From: a virus
Virus record (IMG/VR): IMGVR_UViG_3300031707_004467
Location: 1 to 20,265 of that record
Strand: one strand, 5' to 3'
DNA length: 20,265 nt
In this document: piece by piece, positions 12,585 through 19,600 of the stretch
Layout of the letters: each line of letters opens with the position of its first letter
Position numbering within the stretch: position 1 is the stretch's first letter
Notes under the pieces: model-generated
What the model was told of the DNA's origin: nothing
The model's database searches: none
The model's input: the letters and a program-made list of their open reading frames with translations, nothing else
Program-made: the position numbers and the translations under genes

Positions 12585-14146
12585 TTCTTCACCTCAATTC
12601 GTTCTAGAAGAGCAAGTAGATCAGTGTTCGTGAGACGTGCTATATCCCGGAACTTCCCAATCAAGTTCTCTGTCACAAGATCATCAGTCGTCCCGGGACA
12701 TTGCAACGAGATGACAACTGGTGAATGATCCAACCCGATACGACGAACACGAAACGAGCTTTGAAAGATAGCATCTGCATCCCACGACCTATCACAGTAG
12801 ACGATTGAGTTAGCTTGTGTAAGTGTCAATCCATACTTGCCCGTACCAATCGAGATGATAAGTACTTCCAACTTCTTCGATTGAAATGCATCGATGATAG
12901 CTTGTCTCTCTTCGGGCGAAGTCTCTGAGAAGATCAACCCAACTTTCCAGCACTTCGATAGTCTCTTCTGAAGAGATCTAGCTGTCATGATCCAATGCGT
13001 CCAGATTAGAACAGGAGGTTCAGCCCGCTCTGTCTCGAGGAGATCTTCGATAGCATCAAACTTGCACGAGGTATCGTCGAACGACGTATCGAGAGTCTGG
13101 AGTCCAGAAACGACTTGTTGAAGTCGAACGAGCTGTGCCATTCGATTCACAACAGTCATCTCTTCGCCCGATGCAAGTTGTGTCTTGAACTCTTTGAGAA
13201 GATCCGTGTAGACGGCTTTCTGACCAGGGAGAAGATCAAGCTCGATCGTTTCTTGAAGTTCTTCGGGAAGATCGATGACGTCATCCATGCTACGAACGAA
13301 CATGATATCCTCGAACTCCTTCTGCATGTCAATATTCTGTCGGGAACCTGCAACACTCCATCCCCACTGATCCCGTACAACATAGCAGTACTCCTCGGCG
13401 AATCTCCAGTAGCTCGTAAAGACTTTCGGAAGCAGGATCTGGAATTGAGCAAACAGATCATCCAAGTACCTTGATGTAGGCGAGCCCGATAGAGCCCAGA
13501 TCTTCGTCGCATTCGCAGTCACTTTTCGAATGACCTTTGTACGCTTTGCAACTCGATTCTTCACGAGAATTGACTCGTCGAGAACGATTAGATCCCAATT
13601 ACGCACGAAGAAGTCTGGGTGTCGAACGACTGTATCATAGTTCGTGATCGTCCATCGTGCCCCCCAGAGAGGCTCCCCTCCGTGACAGAAGATGACTTCT
13701 TTATCAGGCTCGTTGCCCCAAGTCTTGATCTCGCGACCCCAAGTTCGTAGAAGTGTCAGTGGGGCAATGACGAGTATCTTCTTGAAGCCATACTCCTGTG
13801 CAGCGATGACTGCAACAGCAGTCTTTCCAAGCCCAGGTGACAGACAGATCATGGACCCCCGATGATGTGTCTCTGCGAGGAAGGTGACTGCCTCTTGCTG
13901 GAAGCTGTACAGTCTATCCCACATCGGGTGCTTCCCGAGGTGAACTGAGAAGTTGAGACCTACTTGCAACGGGACTGTCTTCCCGAGAGCTCTACAGAGC
14001 TGATGATAGCTAGCCCGAACGCCGGGGAGACGATACTGATCGACGAGGATCTGCTTCGCTCCTAGATTCTTCATGATAGCTTTGTCAGACGAAGACGTGA
14101 CGTCTTCGATGATGTAGCCAGTCGAGTCTTCGCGTGCGATCATCAT
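12581..14146 (-). CDS. SNF2-type DEAD/H helicase
   Basis: This 521-residue superfamily 2 ATPase of the SNF2/Rad54 branch is a type often found in phage replication blocks. Seen: a Q-like YSFQQEAVTFL (80-90), motif I SPGLGKT (103-109), motif II LDES (189-192, in place of DEAH), motif III SGSPT (220-224), and in the second lobe SIGTGKYGLTLTQA, then motif VI QSSFRVRRIG (462-471). Such proteins move along double-stranded DNA and remodel protein or branched structures rather than unwinding classically. The start ATGATG overlaps the previous stop, with GAGAGGG upstream. The next gene overlaps by ATGA. The RuvC-like, Cas4-like and Sak4-like genes downstream suggest work in recombination-dependent replication. 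Confidence 0.88.
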   Translation of the reverse strand: MMIAREDSTGYIIEDVTSSSDKAIMKNLGAKQILVDQYRLPGVRASYHQLCRALGKTVPLQVGLNFSVHLGKHPMWDRLYSFQQEAVTFLAETHHRGSMICLSPGLGKTAVAVIAAQEYGFKKILVIAPLTLLRTWGREIKTWGNEPDKEVIFCHGGEPLWGARWTITNYDTVVRHPDFFVRNWDLIVLDESILVKNRVAKRTKVIRKVTANATKIWALSGSPTSRYLDDLFAQFQILLPKVFTSYWRFAEEYCYVVRDQWGWSVAGSRQNIDMQKEFEDIMFVRSMDDVIDLPEELQETIELDLLPGQKAVYTDLLKEFKTQLASGEEMTVVNRMAQLVRLQQVVSGLQTLDTSFDDTSCKFDAIEDLLETERAEPPVLIWTHWIMTARSLQKRLSKCWKVGLIFSETSPEERQAIIDAFQSKKLEVLIISIGTGKYGLTLTQANSIVYCDRSWDADAIFQSSFRVRRIGLDHSPVVISLQCPGTTDDLVTENLIGKFRDIARLTNTDLLALLERIEVKK

Positions 14147-14517
14147 TTGACCCTCTCATATCTACTCTCGAGATTTCTCGATTGGATATTATAGAAGAAG
14201 CCTGGTGTCCCTTCGAGGTCAAGCTGAACTACCCCATCAAGGCTCAACTTCGCGTACTTGAAGATCTTCCCCGACTTGCGATGCTTCCATCTCGTCCCGA
14301 CGAGATCAGATGACACAGCGTCTGTACCCTTCAGGACTTTCGTCTTCTTGAGAGCTGCAATGACTGCTAGTGAGCTTTCCCGAAATGAGAAGAAGATGTC
14401 ATCGAGATGAACCAACCAAACAAGCTCAGGGATCGAAGGGTGAGCCCAGACTTGTCGATCGACCACACCTTCACCTTGGGGGGTTCGAACGAGGGAACCT
14501 ACTTTGATCTCGGGCAT
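14143..14517 (-). CDS. Hypothetical protein, 124 aa, probable small beta-barrel domains
   Basis: I do not recognise this 124-residue family. The first half (VGSLVRTPQGEGVVDRQVW ... ELVWLVHLDD, residues 6-41) reads like a KOW/Tudor-type small beta barrel. The second half (LVGTRWKHRKSGKIFKYAKL ... GVVQLDLEG) could be a second strand-rich domain. It is basic overall. ATG at 14517 lies within the end of a 39-residue gene. Its stop overlaps the SNF2 start, so it is made together with the helicase and may be a DNA-binding partner; that is inference from coupling. Confidence 0.65.
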   Translation of the reverse strand: MPEIKVGSLVRTPQGEGVVDRQVWAHPSIPELVWLVHLDDIFFSFRESSLAVIAALKKTKVLKGTDAVSSDLVGTRWKHRKSGKIFKYAKLSLDGVVQLDLEGTPGFFYNIQSRNLESRYERVK

Positions 14518-14618
14518 GTGGGCACCCCGACGGTGAGGTGCATCATGTACTGATCCACCTCGATCATCTTGCGGATGAGTATTACATACAGTAGAAGATG
14601 AAATAGTTGAAGAATCAT
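14499..14618 (-). CDS. Small hydrophobic protein, 39 aa
   Basis: ATG at 14618 overlaps the methyltransferase stop (ATGA), with AAAGGA upstream. The product begins MILQLFHLLLYVILIRKM, a likely single membrane segment, then an acidic and a polar part. It ends 19 bases inside the following gene. It is too short for homology by eye. Reality rests on the coupled start, ribosome site and filling of what would otherwise be a 97-base gap in a gene-dense block. It could instead be a leader that helps translation of the next gene. Confidence 0.5.
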   Translation of the reverse strand: MILQLFHLLLYVILIRKMIEVDQYMMHLTVGVPTCPRSK

Positions 14619-15388
14619 GAGTGTCCTTTCAATGCTGCTCTCGAATAGAACTTGCGAAGTGTTTCGGGCTTCGTCCAGCGAGTGTAGGGTGTCTTCTCGT
14701 CCTTGAGAAGAATCTTCCCGTCGTGCGTGATAAACAAGATGTGATAGATGCTCAGTGATTTCGAAGTATAAAACTTGTCTCCGAGATGAAATTCTTCTAC
14801 AGCGTCGAGAGATGTCGCAGGTGGGACTCGTCGATCATCGACTTCTAACCCGATGCAATCCCAGCCCGGGCGAGATCGCCTAGCAAAGACTTCTAGATAC
14901 GGCCCAGGGAGACTCTCTGCATAGATGTGAAGGCTCTCGGGCTTTCGCGAATGAGGGAAGTTCGGGGAGATGAGACCTAGCCATTGACTCTCGAGCGGGG
15001 GACGAGCTAACCCTCTACGCCCGATGAGAATTGGTTCGGAGCATCCCCGAGCCCAGAACCCCAGCCCGTATGCTATCCCATTCCCTGTAGTCGTAAGCTT
15101 GACCCATGGGAAGCCTGTAACATACTTGAAGTCCCATGCTTCGAGAGCTCTCACCGAGATGGTGAGCTTTGCCCAGGTCGTCCACAGAAGCAAGACGGCA
15201 TCGTCTGCAACAAAGTCCTGCAGGTTCAACCCTACGATCTCATCATCGTGAAGCGTCGAGTAGACTTCCGCAGACGACCCTGGGGCTTGATTCTCATAGC
15301 CCCAGGGAGGATCTACGATAAGTACTCGATACGCATTACCAACTCTAGATCGTAACTGAGCGTCTCGAATGTCTCCGAGAAAGATCAT
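14615..15388 (-). CDS. MT-A70-family adenine methyltransferase with C-terminal extension
   Basis: This 257-residue protein belongs to the MT-A70 family (N6-adenine methylation of DNA or RNA, SAM as donor). Seen: the catalytic VDPPWGY (25-31), LLLWTTWAKL, GFWARGCSEPILIGRRG and HSRKPESLHIYAESLPGPYLE, then GWDCIGLEV, all in the family order. About 70 residues after the family core hold LGDKFYTSKSLSIYHILFIT and a basic tail, not part of the usual domain. ATG at 15388 overlaps the DUF932 gene stop (ATGA); the longer frame to 15547 lies inside that gene. Phage members often methylate adenine in phage DNA to avoid host restriction. The target site is unknown. Confidence 0.87.
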   Translation of the reverse strand: MIFLGDIRDAQLRSRVGNAYRVLIVDPPWGYENQAPGSSAEVYSTLHDDEIVGLNLQDFVADDAVLLLWTTWAKLTISVRALEAWDFKYVTGFPWVKLTTTGNGIAYGLGFWARGCSEPILIGRRGLARPPLESQWLGLISPNFPHSRKPESLHIYAESLPGPYLEVFARRSRPGWDCIGLEVDDRRVPPATSLDAVEEFHLGDKFYTSKSLSIYHILFITHDGKILLKDEKTPYTRWTKPETLRKFYSRAALKGHS

Positions 15389-16413
15389 GAGCGTTTGGCT
15401 GCTCGGGTAGCATAGTCGAAGACGACTGAGTAAGCACGTTCGATTGCTGCTCCTCGCGCCCCAACCAGAACGGATTCTCCACGCGCCTGAACATTCGTAG
15501 TCCGGCGCCAATTCTCCCACTCTGCAACTGCGTTGTAGAACCCCCAACCAGTTCCGCTGCAGGCCTTGACTTCGAGACCTGTTCCCCTACCGTCGAAGAG
15601 TTCACGAACGGCCTGTCGTGATCGATCGAGTGTCTCGACAGTTGATGCATAGTACTCGAGACGTCGGGAAGAGAGGCCGAGATCGACTTCGGGGTCGTCC
15701 GGCTGACCGGGAGTAAGTGGGTAAGGGTAGACGTCTTCGATCATGTTCATGACAGTGCGTACAGAAGGAGAGTAGGATGCAAACATGTCAAATGCTTGCT
15801 GCAGAGTCTCAGTTCGCTGCTTCGCTCGACCCATCATCCCTGCCATCCAATTCGCTAAGCGCTTACGAGCATTGACATCGTGAGTGACGCGATAGACTTC
15901 AGTAGCCGCACGAGCTGCGGCACGAAGTGTGTTCTGACAAACTGGACGCTTGGGGGTGACCATCGTCTTGATGGATGCATTCCCAATATAGGGAGAAGTG
16001 AGAACCAGATAGTTCTCAACCAAATCGCCCTTCACGTCCAGATCGGGCAAGTGCACTGACATGAACAACGTCTCGCCCTTGCCGAGAGACCCCAGAGTCT
16101 GAATTGGAGTCTGAACAGCGTTGTCGAAGATTTCACAAATCTCCTGCGGCTCAATCAGGACGTAATCGTTGCCGATGACACCGAAGATACGTTCGATTGG
16201 ATCGTCGGGAACAGGTTCGCGTACAATCGCCCGGAAGCCCGAGTAGTCGTACTTTCCGTTCTGAAGCTTCAAGAACAGGTCTGACATCCGAACCGAGTAG
16301 GGCGTCATTCGACCCCAGGCCTCAGCTGCAGTCATGGGGACTTTGGAGATCTCTCCGAGGTCGTGCCACTCTGGGCGTGTAGAGAAGAAACGTTCGTCAA
16401 ATAAATCGTGCAT
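15385..16413 (-). CDS. DUF932 / phage-plasmid TIGR03299-family protein
   Basis: This 342-residue protein belongs to the DUF932 family, common in phages and plasmids and without settled function. Seen: an N-terminus with WHDLG and the PMTAAEAWGRM segment, YVLIEPQEICEIFDNAV, then TLGSLGKGETLFMSVHLP, VENYLVLTSPYIGNASIKTMVTPKR and the VCQNTL motif (all family marks, in order), followed by a helical C-terminal half. ATG at 16413 has GGAGGTGCGAG directly upstream. It starts the chain of overlapping genes that runs down to the SNF2 helicase. Proposed roles for the family include DNA metabolism; nothing here decides it. Confidence 0.82.
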   Translation of the reverse strand: MHDLFDERFFSTRPEWHDLGEISKVPMTAAEAWGRMTPYSVRMSDLFLKLQNGKYDYSGFRAIVREPVPDDPIERIFGVIGNDYVLIEPQEICEIFDNAVQTPIQTLGSLGKGETLFMSVHLPDLDVKGDLVENYLVLTSPYIGNASIKTMVTPKRPVCQNTLRAAARAATEVYRVTHDVNARKRLANWMAGMMGRAKQRTETLQQAFDMFASYSPSVRTVMNMIEDVYPYPLTPGQPDDPEVDLGLSSRRLEYYASTVETLDRSRQAVRELFDGRGTGLEVKACSGTGWGFYNAVAEWENWRRTTNVQARGESVLVGARGAAIERAYSVVFDYATRAAKRS

Positions 16414-16425
16414 CTCGCACCTCCT

Positions 16426-16674
16426 TTAGAACTCGAACTCTGATTGTGTTGGCGACCAAGCGGTCTGATCGATGAAGCCGGTCTTGAGAGAACATTCCCT
16501 GCAATGGGGCTCAGGGGGCGTAAACATCTTGAACGACCCGAACTTAGCTCCCTCCTCGGGAACAGTTCTACCACACTTGGCACAACACACAAACCCTCCA
16601 GGTGTGGCTCCTGAAAGGTCTGTTGACCAAAGATTCGCGGATGGGTCTGATTCGATGATTTGAGTTCGTGGCAT
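16426..16674 (-). CDS. Zinc-ribbon protein, 82 aa
   Basis: This small protein has one zinc-binding ribbon: C31-x2-C34 (CCAKCGR) and C58-x2-C61 (HCRECS), about 24 residues apart, with an extra C30 and H57 nearby. The N-terminus and the acidic, aromatic tail (SPTQSEFEF) are disordered-looking. ATG at 16674 has a GGGAGGT site. It is the first gene after the promoter candidate at 16717-16760, so it is probably an early or middle regulator, but no DNA-binding motif can be claimed beyond the ribbon. Confidence 0.72.
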   Translation of the reverse strand: MPRTQIIESDPSANLWSTDLSGATPGGFVCCAKCGRTVPEEGAKFGSFKMFTPPEPHCRECSLKTGFIDQTAWSPTQSEFEF

Positions 16675-16716
16675 GTTACCTCCCGATAGTATGACAAGAA
16701 TGTGGCCTGATTACTA

Positions 16717-16760
16717 AGTATAAGTGGTTGAGATTAAGAACAGATTAGACACAGATTAGA
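16717..16760 (-). promoter_or_regulatory. Candidate promoter with 11-base phased repeats (copy A)
   Basis: On the minus strand, three repeats (CTAATCT, CTAATCT, CTTAATCT) are spaced 10-11 bases apart in 16760-16732. They are followed after 9 bases by TATACT (16722-16717), close to the -10 consensus. No recognisable -35 is present. The block is matched by copy B at 10362-10405, with the same geometry. It precedes the zinc-ribbon gene by about 45 bases and probably starts the early/middle operon. Confidence 0.6.
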
Positions 16761-16786
16761 GCTTGCAGTTCGACTGGGTCGAGCAT

Positions 16787-16836
16787 AGCATAGTTAGTTT
16801 GGGCCCTATGTATATAGGGCCCAAACTAACTATGCT
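16787..16836. repeat. Perfect 23-bp inverted repeat with 4-base loop
   Basis: Arms 16787-16809 and 16814-16836 are exact reverse complements around GTAT, giving a 50-base near-palindrome centred on two GGGCCC blocks. The arms end with AGCATAG and CTATGCT. No T-run follows on either strand, so it is not a standard intrinsic terminator, although the stem is very strong. It separates the lysis genes from the early operon. Possible roles: factor-dependent or bidirectional terminator, RNase III site, or a replication or packaging signal. Confidence 0.85.
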
Positions 16837-16856
16837 CTCTGGGGGCTTTTGAGACA

Positions 16857-16890
16857 GGTTAAGCCCTCGTGAAATGAGGAGGGCTCAACC
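16857..16890 (-). terminator. Stem-loop after the lysis genes (possible terminator without T-tract)
   Basis: A 12-bp stem with one G-T pair (GGTTGAGCCCTC with GAGGGCTTAACC) and a 10-base loop lies 24 bases after the stop of the last lysis gene. It is followed within about 20 bases by the 23-bp inverted repeat. There is no T-tract, so termination, if it happens here, may need both stems or a protein factor. Confidence 0.45.
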
Positions 16891-16914
16891 AGCAAGACAG
16901 CGAGGGTTGACCGT

Positions 16915-17280
16915 CTACCTTTTCTTTAATGTTTCACCGATCGGGCGATACGCTAAGCTTACACTTGTGCTACCAATTGCCGCAATGAATATCTGTATCA
17001 AGTCTTCGGTCACCGGGAAGCCCGGCACGAATGCCCTAATAAAGATAAAGGCCAGACTGGTCAGCAGAGCCCAGAATTTAAACTGCTTCAGGATTGCCCA
17101 ACCCTTACCGGCATTTGCCACCGACTCGGCCACGATGAACAGGACGAACGCAGTGACACCACTGGTGATGGCAACTTGGTCCAGCTTGCTGGTGAAGGCT
17201 GGAAGGAAGAAAGCAAGCAGTACGAACACGATGGCGAAGAACGCTGCCCACACCCGAGACGAACCTAAAATCTTACTCAT
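16915..17280 (-). CDS. Small multi-pass membrane protein, holin candidate
   Basis: This 121-residue protein has three clear hydrophobic segments (about 10-29, 37-53, 68-83) and a weaker fourth (94-109), with a basic C-terminal tail (YRPIGETLKKR), as in many holins and membrane lysis proteins. ATG at 17280 has AAAGGAG 6 bases upstream; an earlier ATG at 17307 has no such site. It is the last of three genes after the endolysin. The holin role is inferred from size, topology and position; it could also be an accessory membrane protein. Confidence 0.65.
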   Translation of the reverse strand: MSKILGSSRVWAAFFAIVFVLLAFFLPAFTSKLDQVAITSGVTAFVLFIVAESVANAGKGWAILKQFKFWALLTSLAFIFIRAFVPGFPVTEDLIQIFIAAIGSTSVSLAYRPIGETLKKR

Positions 17281-17318
17281 CACAAACTCCTTTTCTAATT
17301 CCGGCAAAGCCGGTTGAC

Positions 17319-17609
17319 CTACTTACGTTTGGACGTAGCTGCCTTGGCTTGTGACAAAGCCATCTCATCCAAACGCTGATTTACAACATCACTAAACTTT
17401 TGAGTAGCTTCTACCAAGTCTTTTGTGACGGCGTTATTCTCCTCTCTTTGCTCTTTCAATGCGCACATATAAAGAGTTTGCTGGTTGGCAAGTGCAAGCA
17501 TAAAAGCAGCAGTCGAGTCCTTCATATGGCGCAAGAACAGAATAACCACCAGCACCACTACGCCCGCAAGCGGGATTTGCAACAAGAGATTTACTATGTT
17601 TTCATTCAT
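17319..17609 (-). CDS. Single-span membrane protein with coiled coil (holin or spanin-like candidate)
   Basis: This 96-residue protein has one N-terminal membrane segment (residues 7-27, LLLQIPLAGVVVLVVILFL), then a soluble helical part likely to form a coiled coil (residues 45-85) and a basic end (SQAKAATSKRK). ATG at 17609 lies 13 bases after the endolysin stop, with AAGGA upstream. Topology resembles type III holins or phage membrane lysis accessory proteins that sit next to endolysin genes. Which of the two membrane proteins is the true holin cannot be told from sequence. Confidence 0.65.
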   Translation of the reverse strand: MNENIVNLLLQIPLAGVVVLVVILFLRHMKDSTAAFMLALANQQTLYMCALKEQREENNAVTKDLVEATQKFSDVVNQRLDEMALSQAKAATSKRK

Positions 17610-17621
17610 GGTTCAATGTCC

Positions 17622-18494
17622 TTATATCGGAGCGAGAAATGAGAAGGTTATCCAGTTGCCATCGGTCATTTGGGCGTAGGTGTTGGTCACGCTTGCACTT
17701 TTCAGCAGGATAACAGCACCTGCTCTTTCGACCCGCACAACCGGATAATAGGTTGACGGACCAGACCGCACATTGGCATTGTTCCGGAGCACGAACCTCA
17801 GACCAACAGGTTGAGGGACTGGAACCGGTAGACTGCCGCCACAAAACAGAGCCAGCGCAATCTCGTCGCCGTTGAAACGGTTTCCATCTACTTGCAGGCT
17901 TTGACATCCAAACGCAATCCCGTTCAGCCTGTCAGTGAACTGCCAGAATGCCCACTGCTTCCACGGTTTCGGTGCACCCGTTCCGGTGTTGGCTAATGTG
18001 CGCAACCTGATATACCATTCACTGGCATACCACGGTAACCAATGCGGGAAACGTGCCCAACCAATTTTGTTACTTCCCCAGTCATTCCAGTGATAGTAGC
18101 CAGTGTAAACCATGGGGACTTTGCCGGTCAGCCTTTCTACCTCAATCATGAAATTCCACGCTTTTCCTTGTGCAACGTCGGCACTCAAACCGAAGGGTAG
18201 TGGGTTCATTTCATAATCAAGCACCGGAGGTAATTCACCCCAGTCGCCATTCATGGCATCACAAAAGATTTTGGCTTGCTTCAATTCGCTCAGCCCCCAA
18301 TCCAGATAATGGTAAGCACCACGAGGCAAACCAGCCGCCTTCGTGTTCTTCCAGTTTTCTTTGAACATGTGGTCTTCCACCCACTGACTGGCTTTGATGA
18401 ACACGAACTTCGCACCGTTGCTTTTGGCTTGGTACGGATTGAACACACCTTGGTGGTGACTAATATCTATGCCGAGTACTCTAGTGTCTACCAT
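17622..18494 (-). CDS. Endolysin: GH25 lysozyme with C-terminal SH3-like domain
   Basis: This 290-residue peptidoglycan hydrolase cuts the beta-1,4 link of muramic acid. The GH25 domain spans residues 6-215: GIDISHHQG (D10), FVFIKASQW, YHYLDWG, the catalytic VLDYEMN (D93, E95), MVYTGYYHW and WAFWQFTD. The C-terminal 65 residues (LRNNANVRSGPSTYYPVV ... WITFSFLAPI) form a bacterial SH3-like wall-binding domain. ATG at 18494 has AAAGGAGAACCT upstream; the longer frame to 18533 begins inside the previous gene's end and lacks a site. GH25 endolysins are common in phages of Gram-positive hosts but are not limited to them. It heads the lysis set. Confidence 0.93.
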   Translation of the reverse strand: MVDTRVLGIDISHHQGVFNPYQAKSNGAKFVFIKASQWVEDHMFKENWKNTKAAGLPRGAYHYLDWGLSELKQAKIFCDAMNGDWGELPPVLDYEMNPLPFGLSADVAQGKAWNFMIEVERLTGKVPMVYTGYYHWNDWGSNKIGWARFPHWLPWYASEWYIRLRTLANTGTGAPKPWKQWAFWQFTDRLNGIAFGCQSLQVDGNRFNGDEIALALFCGGSLPVPVPQPVGLRFVLRNNANVRSGPSTYYPVVRVERAGAVILLKSASVTNTYAQMTDGNWITFSFLAPI

Positions 18495-18504
18495 AGGTTC
18501 TCCT

Positions 18505-18867
18505 TTATATGCTTGCTTGAAACACAATTCCATTTAATGAGAAATAAGTATTGTTACCGGCATATGGAAGTACCAATCCCGCAGAAGTTACATCGCATCT
18601 ACCGATCGCTGCGTTTGATATTACCGCAAATGTCAATGTGGAAATAGGACGATAATTACCGGGAAGTATGAACAAGGGTACAGTTGTAGATATCGTACCT
18701 GATTTGACTTTTCCACGAAGATATACCAAACCTGTTTTTTCATCCTTAGCATATCCAACACCCTGCTCGGTAGCACTGAAATCTACCCATGCTGCAGTAA
18801 GCGCAGGGATCACCCAGACCATGGGAGTGCTTTCAATGCTTGGTATTCCCATAAAACCTTTATTCAT
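18505..18867 (-). CDS. Virion-associated protein, 120 aa (tail fibre or tip component)
   Basis: This 120-residue beta-rich protein contains WVDFSATEQGVGYAKDEKTG, YLRGKVKSGT and FILPGNYRP, a pattern seen in small phage tail-fibre or receptor-binding C-terminal domains (V-x-L-R-G-x-V-K ... LP-x-x-Y-R-P). This suggests a trimeric jelly-roll-like domain. ATG overlaps the previous stop as TAATG, with GGAGATTATTA upstream. It is directly before the endolysin. Structural role inferred from motif and position; exact part unknown. Confidence 0.65.
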   Translation of the reverse strand: MNKGFMGIPSIESTPMVWVIPALTAAWVDFSATEQGVGYAKDEKTGLVYLRGKVKSGTISTTVPLFILPGNYRPISTLTFAVISNAAIGRCDVTSAGLVLPYAGNNTYFSLNGIVFQASI

Positions 18868-19262
18868 TAATAATCTCCGGCCAGTACTACGACAGTCACA
18901 GTTTTATTGGCAGCCACAGCGACTACTGCATTTGCCTTGAGTAAATAAGCGTGATGAAGAGCAATGAAGTTTTGAAGGGCAGGTTTCAGGGCCAGAAGGG
19001 CATCTACTTTTACAACAGTAGTATATCCTGAGCCGATTGGAATTGCTACGTTACCGATATAAAAATCAGTGGCACCATCATTGATATAAAAAGCAAGGTT
19101 CTCTGCGGAACCACTATTCGAGCATACCAAAATACCATCAATGCGAGCTCCTTCTCCACCTGCCGTAAAGCAGGTTTTCAGGTTAGTAGCATCAGCATTT
19201 ACAAAAGTTTGTCCAGTGCATTGAGGCGTCAGTTCGAAAATTGGATTTACGTTTGCGGTCAT
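18867..19262 (-). CDS. Putative virion structural protein, 131 aa
   Basis: This 131-residue protein, rich in beta-forming residues, contains TCFTAGGEGARIDGILVCSNS, DFYIGNVAIPIGSGYTTVVK, then ALKPALQN and the tail NAVVAVAANKTVTVVVLAGDY. This resembles small phage proteins that coat or decorate tails and capsids, where similar stretches (VDAL..LP.D..G, L.p...L.V.....a....V.v...G.DY) occur. Start at 19262 has AGGAGATAAACT upstream. It belongs to a run of short late genes. The family is not proved. Confidence 0.6.
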   Translation of the reverse strand: MTANVNPIFELTPQCTGQTFVNADATNLKTCFTAGGEGARIDGILVCSNSGSAENLAFYINDGATDFYIGNVAIPIGSGYTTVVKVDALLALKPALQNFIALHHAYLLKANAVVAVAANKTVTVVVLAGDY

Positions 19263-19272
19263 AGTTTATCTC

Positions 19273-19443
19273 CTACTGACAGTTTGCATATAAGAACAGA
19301 TTTCCGGCAGGGACAGGGGATGTAATAGCGACAGTTATAGCTGTTCTTACTGCCTTTTCCGAAGGAATTTCCGTATCTGATCCCGGAGTTCCAACCGTAA
19401 GAACTACGGGTAATTGCTTGGTGGGGATTTTTGTTTGTGCCAT
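19273..19443 (-). CDS. Short late protein, 56 aa
   Basis: This 56-residue product begins MAQTKIPTKQL and has SDTEIPSEKAVRTAITVAI, a pattern common at the N-terminus of phage tail-fibre or fibre-associated proteins (V-G-x-x-G-S-D-T-x-I-P-T-E-x-A-V-R-x-A). I chose ATG at 19443, with AGAGGAAACT upstream; the longer open frame to 19503 would run into the preceding gene's end. It is possibly a detached fibre N-terminal segment. Confidence 0.62.
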   Translation of the reverse strand: MAQTKIPTKQLPVVLTVGTPGSDTEIPSEKAVRTAITVAITSPVPAGNLFLYANCQ

Positions 19444-19451
19444 AGTTTCCT

Positions 19452-19598
19452 CTAATGATTTTGAGCACCATACTTCTTTGGTATCTTTAAGAAAGGTTTC
19501 CACTCTACCATCACAAGAACTTGAGTAAAGCGAACGGTAGTAGCAGGTTTACTCTCAATTATAACTGCGATATTAGTTGTTCTTTTCGGGTTTGCCAT
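19452..19598 (-). CDS. Short late protein, 48 aa
   Basis: This small gene begins MANPKRTTNIAVIIESKPAT and ends KKYGAQNH. ATG at 19598 has AAAGGTG upstream, partly within the stop region of the large structural gene, and the stop is 8 bases before the next start. The product is basic with a short hydrophobic beta-like segment. No family recognised. The start resembles that of neighbouring short late genes (MA..K), which suggests a related structural or adaptor role. Confidence 0.5.
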   Translation of the reverse strand: MANPKRTTNIAVIIESKPATTVRFTQVLVMVEWKPFLKIPKKYGAQNH

Positions 19599-19600
19599 AG

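Noticed and set aside
12581-14146. SNF2 motif II reading DES instead of DEAH as a sign of inactivity
   Set aside because: The DE pair that binds magnesium is kept and the third and fourth positions vary in phage SNF2 proteins, so this alone is not notable.
16857-16890. A standard intrinsic terminator
   Set aside because: The stem is good, but no run of T follows on the transcribed strand; it is listed only as a possible terminator.
16874-17317. A 147-codon plus-strand frame opposite the holin candidate
   Set aside because: It mirrors the minus-strand membrane protein, which has a strong ribosome site and clear membrane segments; no other plus-strand gene exists in the window.
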